DNA from: Rhyacophila brunnea
Lineage: Eukaryota > Arthropoda > Insecta > Trichoptera > Rhyacophilidae
Length of the DNA: 64,000 nucleotides
Direction of reading: 5' to 3'
Assembly (NCBI GenBank): GCA_022495005.1
Contig: JAGYXB010001042.1
Coordinates: 620,001 to 684,000, forward strand
Shown here: piece by piece, positions 35,177 to 47,925 of the stretch
Layout: each line of letters opens with the position of its first letter
Position numbering within the stretch: the first letter of the stretch is position 1
Notes under the pieces: generated by a model
The model's database searches: none
Told to the model about the DNA's origin: nothing
Seen by the model: the letters and a program-made list of their open reading frames with translations, nothing else
Position numbers and translations under genes: made by a program

Positions 35177-38100
35177 CTACCTTTTACCTATTTTAGTGTA
35201 CTTACAATAGTATGTTTGCGTATATCGTCAAATTATTATAATTTAGATTTCTTAGTGTTGTCGTTTTCAGAATTAATTAGCTATTTTATAAAAGGGGCAT
35301 TATTAGGGTTTGCAATTTCGAAATTTTGAATTCCGAGATCCCGCCGAAATTGTTGATCCCTATATCCCGGTATTGAAAATGTGGAATTCCGGGATTTAGG
35401 GATGAGATTGTATATGCTTATAGGTAGGTACATAATGTGTATTATACATAGTTTCTCGATAAACTGTATAAAAATACGAAAATTAGAGAATATGTTTAAT
35501 AATTTTGCACTTTTTACTACACTGATACGCCTATTTGCCTGATTACCTCGCATAAAATTGGATCAATAATGATATTCACATATGTGGAGTAATAAATTTA
35601 TAAATATATAATAGGTATATTAAAAAATTAATATATTACCTATATCATTTTCATCCTAGAGCCGGAGTGCAAAGTAATGAAGCGTATTTTTCATAATTTA
35701 GAAGTCGGTTATACCTACCTAATTAATAGGTACTTATTATTTTTAATTAAAAAAAAACATCGTATAAAAAATGTAACATTTTCTTGTAATGTGTAGGTAC
35801 CTAAAAAGGATTATAACTTAAACCACGGGTTCTCAATTCATAGGTTGTGAGCTCCGAGGATCTAAAGGTGTTTATAAATGATAGCAGCGCTCGGAATGGA
35901 GCGGAACGCCCCGGAGCGCCGTTCCTGTTCGTGGGATTTCCAAGGATGGCGTTCCTGTTCGTTAAAACCTCGAAAATGGCATACCGGTTCGTAAAATATC
36001 CGACGGACAGCGAGTCGTCTAGTAAAATCCTCAAGCGTCATACTTCCGTTCCGGGTTAGATTTAAAATTTACGAAAATGAATTGATAGGTACAAAGGTAC
36101 AAAAACATACATATTTTTTTTATTAAAAAATCATTTTATTAGTTTAGAACCACTGAATTTTCTATGATCCGTACATAATGTACTTAAGTTTTTTTGAAAT
36201 AGTGATAGAGTAAGTGTAAGACAACGTATTTGAGAACTAACTTTTTTTCAAGACAATACTGTTTTAAACGAATTTGGCCTTGAATGCACCAATAAATAGA
36301 CAGACCCTTTTGCGTCAATGGTGATAAAACAATAAAATTGTATACAAAGAAATGCACTGGGGCAAGATTTATTGCATTGTCGCACGCGTATGGGACAATA
36401 ATATATTTTGAAAAAAAAAGGTTTTTATGATTGTAAGGAAAGGTTGGAAGCTATTTTACATTGGAATGTAGATTTACTGTAGTATTGATTTATAAAACGA
36501 GACACTTATTTTTTTGCAAGTTCATACATATTATTTTAATACAGTTAAGGTTACGGTACATGCCTAAATATAGTGAGTTAATAACGTAATAGTTATAATG
36601 CACACTGGAACTTTAAAATTTTTAAATTAAACACATTAAATACCTACATATATTATCTTTACTGTATAAATGACTTAATGAATTTGTTAAATATTGCACA
36701 AAAATAACATAATAAAAATAGTGTGAATAAAACTACGTGCCCTACCTAAGTATCTACTGAGATAGGTATACTATATCTGTCCTACCGAGGGTTGAAATTC
36801 TTGTTTATGAACAATACGGCAGTGGTAGGCAATTGCTTTTTGTAATGAAACTTTAAATTTTATATCGAGACAACCATAATTGACCGAATTGTCCATTTAT
36901 CATATTATTATGTTAGCGAAATTTACATGGGTTTGACGCGTTCATAGTTTTTGTATTTCATAATGCAATCGGGGCCGTTCATTGGTCGTTTATCAATATT
37001 AAGTTGTATGCAGCCAATGATAAGCGTTTTCATCAGAGGAAGCGACAAAATTAGACTCCTTATTTTTCCAAATTTAATCATTTTAAGTTGTGTTTTTTTG
37101 GTTTCCCATTACCTAACCCCCCCATGCTTTGCTGCTCTACACTAATTTATTTTTTATATTTCTTACATTATTGATGAATTGATAAAGTTCAGCGGAAATA
37201 CTTTGCAGTGAAAAACTAAGTAGGTACCGAGAGAGATGGAATAAAATAAGGGAGGCCTTCATCCATCACTGGATCGACCAAGGTTGATGGGTTGGGTTCT
37301 CAATAATTATTATTGCATACATGAAAAAACCTAACTATTGCAGCTGCTTTGCTAAATTTTTAAATTTCCGAAAAACGTTTAAAAACTCTTTGTAGGTACT
37401 TAATAGCTTAAATTGTTGTTTAATAATTTCTAAGGGGGTCAAATATTTAATAATAAATAGTAAATACAGTCATGCTTTTCCTTGTGACCAGAACATACGT
37501 ATTTGCTGTTTTACCTACCTACTCAACGTTACGGAATCGCCAGATAATAATTATTTATCCTAATCTATTATAATATTTTACATTGAGTGACAAAAAAAAT
37601 AAATATCATTTTCTCATATATTTTTATTGTTTTAATTTTATATGGATATTTTTCAGGTTGAATAAACTGTGTTTTTGATGGTTAAACTAATATAATAATA
37701 CATTTAATAAATTAAATCAAATACTTCCATAATTGATATAGATACATATTCGTGAACATCGTATGCATGTTAAAATTTTTTGTTACAATACGAAATAAAA
37801 ATATTTAAATAAATCAATCAGAATCCAATGAGATAAATATATGAAAAATTTCCCTGTATATAACAATTTCTATAACATTGGAAACCTATTAGAATAAATT
37901 ATCCTACATGTCCACATGGTGTAAATATTTTTTTTCTAATAATATGTACCTACACTTCTGAGGTTGTTTAAAATGATTCATATTTAATAAAGAATGCTAC
38001 ATTTGTAAATTTTGCGTATTACATACTTTTTTATTTAATTTATTAAAAACCATGCCCTTGCTTTTTCGTATACGATGAATTTTAATTTGATTAAAAAATA

Positions 38101-38520
38101 GTTTACCATAATCAAAATATTTCTAATTTACGAAAAATCAGAGCTTTGAAAAAAGCGGCATGTATTTTGTTTAAACCGAAGTATCTTCACTCATATTTCT
38201 ATCCACTCTTAGTTGCTTATTTTTATTCAAACTACTAACGAAACCAATGGGAAATTGTGATTACTTTGTCTATTATTTAATGTATTTTAATAATGTTTCC
38301 CACGCCAATTAGATTCATATACGTTTAGTTATTTATATTTTGTATAATTATTATTCTATTTTTTAGAAAACGATTTCGTTAACTAAAATGACTCTATATT
38401 TGTATGTTACCACTAATTGTTATAGCCGATAGCGTATTGGGCGAAGATGATGATGAAAAAAGTACATCATGTAAAACTAAAAGATATTTTTATGTTACAG
38501 ATATTATTATATCTAATATC
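35177..38520. other. 3.3-kb noncoding stretch
   Basis: AT-rich with AGGTAGGTACCT-type runs; contains the damaged family A fragment at 35885-36055. At 35310-35405 there are repeated GAATTCCG and ATCCCG words. No gene recognised; short frames show no family features. Confidence 0.4.
35885..36055. mobile_element. Family A fragment (left end only)
   Basis: Begins CAGCGCTCGGAATGGAGCGG and carries repeated GTTC(C/G)TGTTCGT-like words, but the right terminus is missing. Confidence 0.55.
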
Positions 38521-38580
38521 ACACATTTTTGGAAAATTGTCGAGCGTTCCTGTTCGTGAAATTTTCCATTTCGAGCACTG
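38521..38580. mobile_element. Family A fragment (right end only)
   Basis: Last 60 bp of a family A element ending in ATTTCGAGCACTG; the left part is gone. Confidence 0.55.
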
Positions 38581-38589
38581 AATGATAGC

Positions 38590-39740
38590 CAAATATACGC
38601 CAAAAATACTGTAAATTAAATAGGTCAATTCAACAAATAATTCACAAAATTTAAGAATGTAACATTCTTTCACTGAACATATTATTACATAATTTGAAAA
38701 TATTTCTGCCAAATATACCTAAATAACAACTAGAAAAAATCGTTTTGAAAAAAATACGACACCCAGCAGGATTAGCGCCCATGTGTCTTGGCCACTAAGA
38801 TATACGTGTCCTATCTAATTTCGACGAAGTTAACTAAGGGTTTTTACAATATTTCTAAAGCTATTTCATTTTAAAATCAAAGCCTTACTAATAGTTTTGT
38901 TGAAAGTTATAGAGAAGTAGGAGGTATGTACTTACGCCATTAATTTGCATAAAAGTATATTGTTTAAAAATGCAATATCTTGTGAATGTTATAAATGATA
39001 TAATAATTTGATTTGATTTTATGGCTAACATTAATTTCTCGTACAATCAAAATCTGTTAATACAACCTCCACTTTGTGGAGGCCCATATTATTATGATCC
39101 TCTAAGCTCGAACATGGTGAAGTAGTAGAATAATTTGATATTCTTCACACCAAAAATTATAATCATAGAACACATTTTAAATACATACCTACTATGATAT
39201 TTCTGTATAATTAGTGTATTACTCTAGGCATGATAAAAATATTTTTGAATCGTTTTTTTAGGATCACTGACGATACGATTTTGGTTATGATGTGATTTGC
39301 TTTGCATATAAATCCGACGTAAAATGCAATTAAGCACATACCTACTATTTAATTATACAATCACTGCACACATTACCTGCCGCAATTACGTAATGGAGGG
39401 AACCTTCAACTCGTATATACAATATAGCATGTAACAAACAATATAATATATGTACCTATGTAGGTAAATACAATTTACCACTATTTGACCAGATGGGTGT
39501 TAATAATATAGGCATATTGTAACAAAATACTATGGAGTAATTATCAGAACTTAGTGTAGATCTAAATAAAATAGTGCAGGGTCACTGTATTTTTAAAAAT
39601 CATATACACCCCTCAACCCACTTTTCCAAAAAAATATTCTATTATTTTTCAATTTATAGGTAGATTACCCAAAATTTCGAATTTAACGTTCTAAGTAAAA
39701 AAAATGCAGTGCATTTTGTTATAATTACTTCGGAATTGGA
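38590..39740. other. Noncoding gap with a SINE tail
   Basis: AT-rich. A family 1 SINE tail lies at 39045-39117 (TTTGTGGAGGCCCATATTAT). No gene seen. Confidence 0.4.
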
Positions 39741-39745
39741 CTGAC

Positions 39746-39990
39746 GATGAACGCGCGGCTTAAGCGTTGGCCTATAGTGTCGAGGGTCCCAGGTTAGAAT
39801 CCTGGGTCTGGCAGGTAGACATATTGTTTTTCAATTTGTGTATGAGTCAGAATATGGACCTAATAGGTTGAGCAAATGGCTGACATCCATTTCTCGTAAA
39901 AATAAAAATCTGTTAATACAAATTTCCACTCTGTGGAGGCCCATATGATCCTATTAGGATTGGACATGGTCGAAAGAAGAAAGAAGAAAT
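39746..39990 (+). repeat. SINE family 1, best-preserved copy
   Basis: A tRNA-like head, GCGCGGCTTAAGCGTTGG (A-box-like) and CCAGGTTAGAATCCTGGG (B-box-like), is followed by ATGGACCTAATAGGTTGAGC, GGAGGCCCATATGATCC and a GAAGAAAGAAGAA tail. About 240 bp. At least eight other copies or fragments occur in the window. A further tail copy follows at 40030-40093. Confidence 0.75.
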
Positions 39991-40029
39991 GTCAAAAGTT
40001 TGCTTCGAAATGTTGAAAATATAATATTG

Positions 40030-40093
40030 ACAATTGTACTACACAAACCTCCACTCTGTGGAGGCCCATATGATCTTATTAGGATGGGAAATG
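40030..40093 (+). repeat. SINE family 1 tail fragment
   Basis: CTCTGTGGAGGCCCATATGA and the following TTATTAGGAT match the family 1 tail; head absent. Confidence 0.55.
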
Positions 40094-40667
40094 GTATCAG
40101 TGTTGGACTGACTAATCGCGTATCTCTATTTTTTGCCGAATATGGATAGATATCTATGTATATTTTTAAAGTTGATTCTCAAGTTAAAAATAAAAATTTT
40201 CTCTCCGTATTCACGTGATTAATCATTATGACATAGATACATTTATGTTTAAATAATTATTAATGTTGCTAAAAAATGCTGTTTGAAGAAGTGCATGAGC
40301 GCGTTTCGGTCTGGAAAAAAAGCCCCCGGTCACCCCGGCCACACCACACCACTGAATTATACACACACACAAATTATAGTATGGCTGTCACAGGCCCACC
40401 CCGTTCATAATATTACGCAAAATGTGCATTGCGTGAGAGTGGTTGGTTTTGGAGGACTAATGAATTAATTAATTGAATCATGTTTGGAAGATACGCGTTT
40501 TCACCAATACAGTGAACAAAAGAGAGCAATTCACACAATGCAGTGGTACTGTGATGGCAAATGGTTATAACTGTTATTTACTCAATTTTACAGGAGAGCA
40601 AAAACAAAGTTTTGAAATCAGTGCAGTCTGACAAGTTAGTTTATAAGATATTTTGAAGTATGTTATA

Positions 40668-40906
40668 CAGCGCTCGAAATGGAAAAGTTTACGAACCGGA
40701 GCGCCGAACCGGAATTTTCTGAAGATATCTACATAATTATCAAATCGTATGTGTATTTTATAAAAATAAGTGTGTCAGATTTTCTATTCTATGGCCTATC
40801 TAGCTCAGACGGTCAATATATATTTTCCACGAGACGGAGCGATAATTTTACAAATATCACGAGCCGGAACGGCGCTCCGGTGCGTTCCGTTCCATTTCGA
40901 GCCCTG
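40668..40906. mobile_element. hAT-like MITE, family A (TSD atgttata)
   Basis: 239 bp from CAGCGCTCGAAATGGA to the inverse of CAGGGCTCGAAATGGA, with a perfect ATGTTATA duplication at 40660-40667 and 40907-40914. Confidence 0.9.
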
Positions 40907-40920
40907 ATGTTATATCAAAA

Positions 40921-41278
40921 CTAGCGAGTAACCGGCATGCGTTGCAATGCCGGCCAAAGAAAGAAAGTGTTTGTGTTTTAATTCTGTTTATAAAGTACAA
41001 TATTTTTTGTTTTTCCGTCTGGTGCGTACACGAATAAAATCAGAAGATTTTCCAACGCGTGAGTAAGCCACATACAGTAAGTTGTCCACGTGAGACGTTT
41101 CTAAATTTGGTATAGGAACGCATACGAATAAAAGAAGAAGATGGTTGTACAAATTCAGAAACCTTCGCGGGTGTGCACACAATAACAAACCAAAATTTGA
41201 TCGCAATCGGATGAATGGTATCGGAACGCATACGGGACAAACAAACAAACAAACATTCATTTTTATATATATAGAAGA
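40921..41278 (-). mobile_element. Shrunken Helitron with helicase remnant
   Basis: On the minus strand the element starts TC after an A and ends CTAG before a T, the Helitron rule. Seven bases before CTAG is a hairpin with stem CCGGCAT/ATGCCGG and an 8-base loop. Just upstream, 41089-41051 encodes VDNLLYVAYSRVG, the last motif of PIF1-type helicases found at the end of Helitron RepHel proteins. Only 358 bp remain, so it is an internally deleted, non-autonomous copy. A start 4 bases later is possible. Confidence 0.72.
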
Positions 41279-41590
41279 TAAGCAGAATTATCATGCCAAC
41301 ACAAACCTGTAATCATTTCTTTTAAAAAGATTGAAGTTTTATTTGCATTTTAAGCATATATATCTTTTTGCAATATCAACTTTTTTCACATTTGGTCAGA
41401 TGCAGATTTCTTTTAACATTACTTTGTGACCAATAAAGTTGCAACTCTAATATTTTGTCACATCAAAGGATGTACAATTTGGAATATAGGTATTATGGTG
41501 AAGAAAATGTATCTGCCTTCGGAGGAACACAATAATTTTGATTTCATTATTAACTATGTATTACTATTTATACACGTACTGACACCTATC

Positions 41591-42669
41591 CAGCGACGTC
41601 TCTAGATAAAATGCCGTCCCTAGGCAGTGCCAAAATGCCGCCGCATTTTTTTAAACAGTACTTTTTATCATCCTTTTATGACTCCAATATTTATTTATTT
41701 ATTTATTTATAAAAAAGAGTATTACGGCATTACAGCTTTTGGCCAATGCGCCATAATACATAATACATACAAATATATAAAAATATCTTAATTACAAATA
41801 ACAACTAATATGACAAGAAAGAGGAAAAGACAGCATGTGTAAATATTAAAGAAATATGATAATATATACAATTATAAATTTATCCCATTTAAAACGTCTA
41901 CAAACATTATATAATTAATAAAAAACAAATCAACCTTTATGGTGCCATCAAATAAGCTAATTGCACGATACACAGCATCATGAAACATAACATCTGTCCT
42001 GCGACGAGGTATCTTGAAGACCGTGGAGCTGCGAGTGATATTGGTGGAAACATGAAAATTAATATTTGCCAGTATATGCGGATTGTAAATGAACCCACGA
42101 AGAAGTAAAAAGAAATGCTTTAAAAGAACAATCACTCTTCGGGTAGACGGGACAATATCTAAGAAATGTGTTATATGGATACATTACTAACAAGGTATAT
42201 ACCACTAAATCTAATTTAAATGCCATCTCTGGTTCAATAGACAATATTGCGAATCTACGGTTTCAGATAGGTACATTTAAAAATGCACTTGACAACTTCT
42301 AAAAGTGACTGGTAAATATATTTAGATAATTTTTTAATTAAGTATGCACGTGTCATTGCTGTTCACCAAAAACGTGACGTCCAAGAACAACGGAAGTAAA
42401 CTAGACATCGTGAACCCGACAAAAAAAATAAAGTCCTCTTAAAACTTTTATAGTAAGTACCTAATTAATACATTTTGTTTCCAACCAGTGAGCTGATTTT
42501 TTTAATGAATAGAGAATTTTAATGAATTTAAGGAAAGATATTTCCGTTATTACTAAGTTTAGGTAGCTATTTCTATATATACCTAATGATTCTCCTCGAT
42601 TTGTCCCCCTTTGGGTAACTGCCGCCTCCAAGCGACGCTCAATCTGCCTACACCCACGGTACGTCACTG
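41591..42669 (+). mobile_element. hAT-like element, family C, split by a LINE
   Basis: Ends CAGCGACGTC and GGTACGTCACTG; the interior matches 51175-51752 apart from a 462-bp LINE insert at 41691-42152. Flanks share the core ACCTAT; the right flank is blurred because a family B element inserted just beyond it. Confidence 0.78.
41691..42152 (-). pseudogene. 5'-truncated LINE inside family C (TSD caatat)
   Basis: CAATAT occurs on both sides (41685-41690 and 42153-42158). On the minus strand the frame 42135-41872 ends NITRSSTVFKIPRRRTDVMF, resembling the C-terminal IPR.RT stretch of LINE proteins, then about 180 bases of 3' UTR and a TAAA-type tail (TTTATTTATTTAT on the plus strand). Truncation at the 5' end and the tail fit target-primed insertion. 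Confidence 0.72.
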
Positions 42670-42676
42670 TACCTAT

Positions 42677-43278
42677 CAGTAGCGAAGGGTAGAGGTAGGC
42701 TGTTAAGATCCGCCATAAATAGTACACATTGCACTTTGTTATTCATACATATTTGTTTTTATTGAACTAATACTATAATTTCATTCACAGATGGTGTTGG
42801 ATAGTTTTTAAAAATCAATTAAACCCTGCCTAAACCAAACCATAATAGTTATTATAGTATATTTTGGGCGATACGACAAAATTGTGCACACTTTTTCATT
42901 CATACTTATTTGTTTCGTTGGATTAAGAATACATATTATTATTACACATATTGATGGTTCATTTTTTTTATTTAATTGAGCCCTGCCTAAACCAAACTAT
43001 AATAGATAAAAAATAGTATTCTATCTATAAAATATTCAAAGTTATGTATGATTTAATTGCACAATTTTAGATATTCTATAGATATACGAGTATTTTTTGA
43101 CTATTATCTATTATAGCTTGGTTTTCACATGGTTTAATTGAATTTTAAAAACCAACCAACACCATCTGTAAATAAATTGTAGTCATATTTCAATGAAAAC
43201 AAATACGTATGACTGACAAAGTTTAGTATGCACTATTTATGGTGGATTTTAACAGCCTACATCCACCCTTCGTCACTG
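42677..43278. mobile_element. hAT-like element, family B (TSD (g/a)tacctat)
   Basis: 602 bp from CAGTAGCGAAGGGTAGAGGT to the inverse of CAGTGACGAAGGGTGGATGT; flanks GTACCTAT and ATACCTAT (7 of 8). Starts eight bases after the family C element ends. Confidence 0.85.
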
Positions 43279-43289
43279 ATACCTATACA

Positions 43290-45290
43290 ACATCACCACT
43301 AAACATGGCATAATTTAAAAAAATGGCTCCCACGCGTCCATTCGACCATCTATTATATCCAGTAAATCGTATGAATTCAATCTATTCTTATCTGTAGTCA
43401 CGCCTACATACAAAATATAATAAAACAACGATTTAAAACACGCATCGTGCATTTATTATTATGTATCTAAGTAGGTATGTTTATATTATTACAATGTTTT
43501 TATTAGCTCATATTCTTGTTTGTCCGGTGGTTGTTTTTCCAGTACAAATCTTGCAATCGATTTTTAACTAACTTCCCGACTAGCTAGACATTTGAAACTT
43601 TTAAAATATATCAGAACATGACGACAATGCATTCTTATAATACTTTTAGCCATCTTTAAGCAGAATTGAATTCATTTTCAGTTAAGTCTGTTTTGTATGG
43701 AGAGTTATTTCATAAAAATCCGTAAAAAGTAAAAGACTATTATTGGTTGCTAAGGGGGTGGTCCTAGCAACTACATTATTAATATAATATACGTGCGTTA
43801 CTATGGAAATCAAAATGAAATGTCAAAATGATATTTCAGTATTCTATATTTATTTTGTTTGTTTGTTTTTTATTTACTTCATATCAAGTAAGTTTGAGGA
43901 TATTGAGCATAATAATTCAACAGAAAATTTAAAAACGTTGTATACCTATAAAAAGTTCTTTTTATCTTGTAATTATTTTTATAATATGTAGGTGTTCTTA
44001 ATCATTGTGTCAGAATTAAAATCCGTTATATTCACAAATAGGCAAAACTAAACAGTACATTCGTCCTCTCGTTCTTACCTATTATGGCAAGGAATAAAAC
44101 ATACCAAAATATTATAAAGCGTTAAAATCAACACCCGTTACGAGGACAATTGTTTTGACTTTGTATTTCCTTAAAATTAAAAGAAAAACGTATTATAAAT
44201 TACACAAACAATATTATGTCTACAATAGAAATATCACTAATCTTCACGCAGCACATTGGACGATGAAATATTTTGATGTTCACTCACCTTAAATAAAATA
44301 TATTTGGTTAAAACTATTGAATCTAAATTTGTTTATTTATAGTATTAATAAAAACAAACATTAAATAACACAACACGTAACGATGCGTTACATCGCTCGA
44401 CTGAATTTGTTTCTGGTTTGCTTCAATATACAATTTTTGCGTGGAAGATAAATTAGAGGAGGAACTAACGTTGAGGTTTATTAATGGTGGAGCGCTGGAA
44501 TAGTTATTAAATTTAATATTTGGCACATTTTTTTTTGTATCTAAATATCAATAGTATAATAGGTATACCTAACCATATTATACACAAATTGTTTAATTAT
44601 TTGTAAGGTAATTATGACTTTTATTAAATGTTATTTCTGGCTGGATTGGGTTATTTAAATATTTTGTATTTTTAGAACATTTTCTTCATAGTATGCAATT
44701 CCAATACCGGTGTCATCCTACTCATTGGTGATAAAAAGTTTAACACAGCATTCATTATGATTGTATTATAGGTACATAATTATAATCATGTAGGTAGGTA
44801 CCTCTCTATACAAATACTTATTGGTTTCTATCTAACAACAAAATAAATATGATTACTTAATTAAAAGATAATCGCATTGATTAAATTAAATTATGATTAG
44901 TATTATCTCATTTTAAATTACAGCAATGTGTATTTGTTCAAAAAGGTAATGCCAATTGGGAGAGTGATAACTATGTTCAACGAAATTGCTTCGGGTGTTG
45001 ATATATTCCACCTACGTGAGAATGAGTTTAGGTGGATGTTGTTTTATAAAATCTTAAAATAGGGTCTGCTTAGCTCATCCGGTGTACTTCCTTGTACCTA
45101 TCTAATTCATCTACTGATATATCTCTTTTTTTATGTAATACTGTTATATTTATATATCTTTGTTTCTAAATGTCATGTTGTGAACGTCTTAAACTTATAA
45201 TTTGTAATGTCCACAATATGTTAAAAAAATAAATGAATTGAATTGAATTAAAATAACTGTACTACAATATATGAGCATTAATATTACTTA
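43290..45290. other. Noncoding stretch with repeat G copy 2
   Basis: AT-rich. Repeat G occupies 43491-43980. Sequence ending at about 45235-45250 (AATAAATGAATTGAATTGAA) looks like a retroelement tail. No gene seen. Confidence 0.4.
43491..43980 (+). repeat. Interspersed repeat G, copy 2
   Basis: Collinear with 27240-27698 with small gaps. Not inside a family D element here, which shows G moves or spreads by itself. No recognisable ends. Confidence 0.62.
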
Positions 45291-45295
45291 CTTAT

Positions 45296-45632
45296 CTTGT
45301 AATTATTAGACTTTTTTTGATTCTTGAGAATTCTCGATTATTTTATTCTCGATAATAAATACATAAAAAACCCTATATGGCGTCGACAGCTATCTTTTTA
45401 ACACTTCCGGTCAACATTTTTTAGTCGCGACTTTTGTTTAAAATCAAAGCGATAGGTATGTACCTACCTATTTTAAACTCGCTTAAAATAATTTTTAGTC
45501 ACGAATTGACGTTTTCTATCAAAGTTGAGCGCCATTTAAAATCTCAAATTAGATAAATTTTCTGAAAAAAATCTCGAGAAATGGGAATAAATTTTTCTCA
45601 ATATTTCTCGATAAATCTTGATCACAACCTCT
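45296..45632. repeat. Repeat H (TCTCGAGAA-rich), copy 1
   Basis: Contains GAGAATTCTCGATTATTTTA and ends ATCACAACCTCT, matching 47313-47716 and 52715-53064 at both kinds of word. Unclassified inverted-repeat debris. Confidence 0.4.
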
Positions 45633-45880
45633 ACTTAAGTATAGCGTAAAATTAAAACCAAAAAAAAATAAGATTTTCTCGCTTAGAATCCATAATTATT
45701 GACGTCACACGATTTTCGGTTGTTTTTTACTCTACAATTTACTAAAATTCGTTTTCAGTAGGTGTCTAAGTAAATACAATGGTGTCACGGAAAAGATAAA
45801 AATGAGTTTATATTTTGTTGGTTTTCCAACATTATCTATCCCATGTCACCTTCATCAGAAATCATCACATTATATGAGAC

Positions 45881-46266
45881 CATGTGACCCTACATCCTGA
45901 AGCGGGCCCCCAAGCCGGAATCTTTGGCGGCCCCCCTACCTATCGCTAAGATTAAAGTATACAGTGGCGTTTTCAAATGGTGTTCGAGCTCAAATACAAT
46001 TCAGTGTATTTTTATTGATTTTTTAACACATCGAATTATGGGGTTGTCGAGTATCAACACAAGACAACCAAAAATTGCATCGCACAACCATTTAAAAATG
46101 GTAATAACACCGAAGTAAAATACGCAGGCGACTTTTTTCACTATTGGAGCAAGTTTAAGATGTATGTTTATCTCATTTATCTGGTCGACCTACCATGCCG
46201 TCCCCCTCCCCCCTGAGCCAGGACGCCTAGGCTAGAGCCCTTTCAGCCCCCCCTTGTGGGGCCATG
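45881..46266 (-). mobile_element. hAT-like element, family D, copy 5
   Basis: 386 bp from CATGTGACCCTACATC to TTGTGGGGCCATG; internal GGCTAGAGCCCT and CCTATCGCTAAG match copies 2 and 4. No clear target duplication. Confidence 0.65.
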
Positions 46267-46274
46267 ATGTCATA

Positions 46275-47310
46275 TTATATGGATGACCCATAAATTAATT
46301 TATAATCGAATACATTTATTATAAAACAAAATATGTATATACATTTGAATCAAGTCTGCAATCGTGTTCTATCTACACTCCACTCTATTTTGTCAATGAC
46401 CAAGGCGAGTTTTTGGACCGGCACCTATTGGGTATGTACCTATGTACGCTTGGGCGCCGTTTTTTATCAATCAAAAAAATAAATGGATTCCAATGTAATT
46501 CGCGTGGTCTTCGGCAGCTGATAGCGTCTGCGTTCATGAAGGATTACATTATATTTGAAGCGTGTATTTTCAAAGTGAACTTATTCCACTACAACAATTT
46601 TCTGGCAAAAGCAAAAAAAACTGTTTACGGTGTTGATGTTACATACCTATATGTTTTTTGTATTGAAAACTACAACTTTATTGAAAACGAGAGTTACCTT
46701 TAATTTTGAAAACAACATTAATTAAGTAAGAATGTAAGTATTTATATTTTTTATTTCCTCGAAAATAATTGTTACCTGCATAATATTATATTGAAGGAAA
46801 ATACCGATTTTCTGGACATGGTCCAGGATGAAGACAATCATGACGTAATACGTATGTACCAATCGTTTGATATTGTTATGATGTTATAAAATACCGTGAG
46901 ACACACAAATAAGAAAAGAAACATATTTGCGCTTCTTTTGATTAGTTCTTTAGACTAATTTAGTTTTGTATAATAACTTTATTATCCGAATCGGAAACAC
47001 CCTGTAGCGGTTTCCAACGGACAATGAGAATAGTTCATATTTTTATTGCTTATCAGCTGGCTTCAAATTTAATGTGCGATACATCTGATAGTGAATAAAA
47101 TAATTGTAAAACACTTGATACCAATAGGGATCCTCAAACCGGTAAACCAGTTTTACTTGCAGTATCTTTGAACTGATTGACCGGTAAATGGTGTACAAAA
47201 TTGAATTAAAAATAAGGTAAAATGTAAATTATAGGCAGCGATAGCACCATGTTATAAAAATCAAAAAGCACTAATTGAGCTTATCTTAATTACAGCTTGT
47301 TCGCCTTTTT
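46275..47310. other. Noncoding gap
   Basis: A 96-codon frame at 46413-46703 starts with ATG but shows no family motif or signal; treated as chance. Nothing else recognised. Confidence 0.35.
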
Positions 47311-47312
47311 GT

Positions 47313-47716
47313 ATTTTCCGAGATTCGAGAATTATCGAAATCAGGAATATCCGTTTCCTCAATAATACGAGATAGTTTTTTTGATTTCTTGAGGTTGAAA
47401 ATTAACAAAATGCGTTCACAATGAAAGTCGAAACACTTTAACCAAGAATTAATTTTATTCGGAAATTTGACAAATTCCGTTCAGATTCAAAGTCATGTCA
47501 AGAGCTTTTTCTTAATTCTTTCGGCCAATATAATCGACATACCTATCAAATTTTATTGGACAGCTTAGCCTGGTGGCGATTTCTCGGATTCTCGAGAATC
47601 TTATAGGTACTTGACGATTTCTCGAGAACTTAGAATACCTACTCAAAATTAGGATACTTAATTAATTTCTCGAGATTGGCTTTTTGATTATTTCTCGAGA
47701 ATTCTCGGTCACAACC
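47313..47716. repeat. Repeat H, copy 2
   Basis: Opens with CGAGATTCGAGAATTATCG and closes with TTCTCGAGAATTCTCGGTC then ACAACC, like the copies at 45296 and 52715. Confidence 0.4.
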
Positions 47717-47925
47717 TAGAGGTTAAATTTTAATCGACTTTTACATTCGCTCAACACCATCGTCTCCATGTCTGCGTCTTACACACACTGAAAAAAAAAC
47801 ATCATGTGGATTGCATCCAACCGCGGAAGTTAATTTAAATAAACTTTCATTATTTATATTGTGTCTATTTGGGTTATAGCTACTTTAGCATATGTATGTG
47901 TGTGATACTGCCCTTAATACCCAGG

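Noticed and set aside
46413..46703. 96-codon frame as a small gene
   Set aside because: No signal peptide, motif or supporting context; average for chance in AT-rich DNA.
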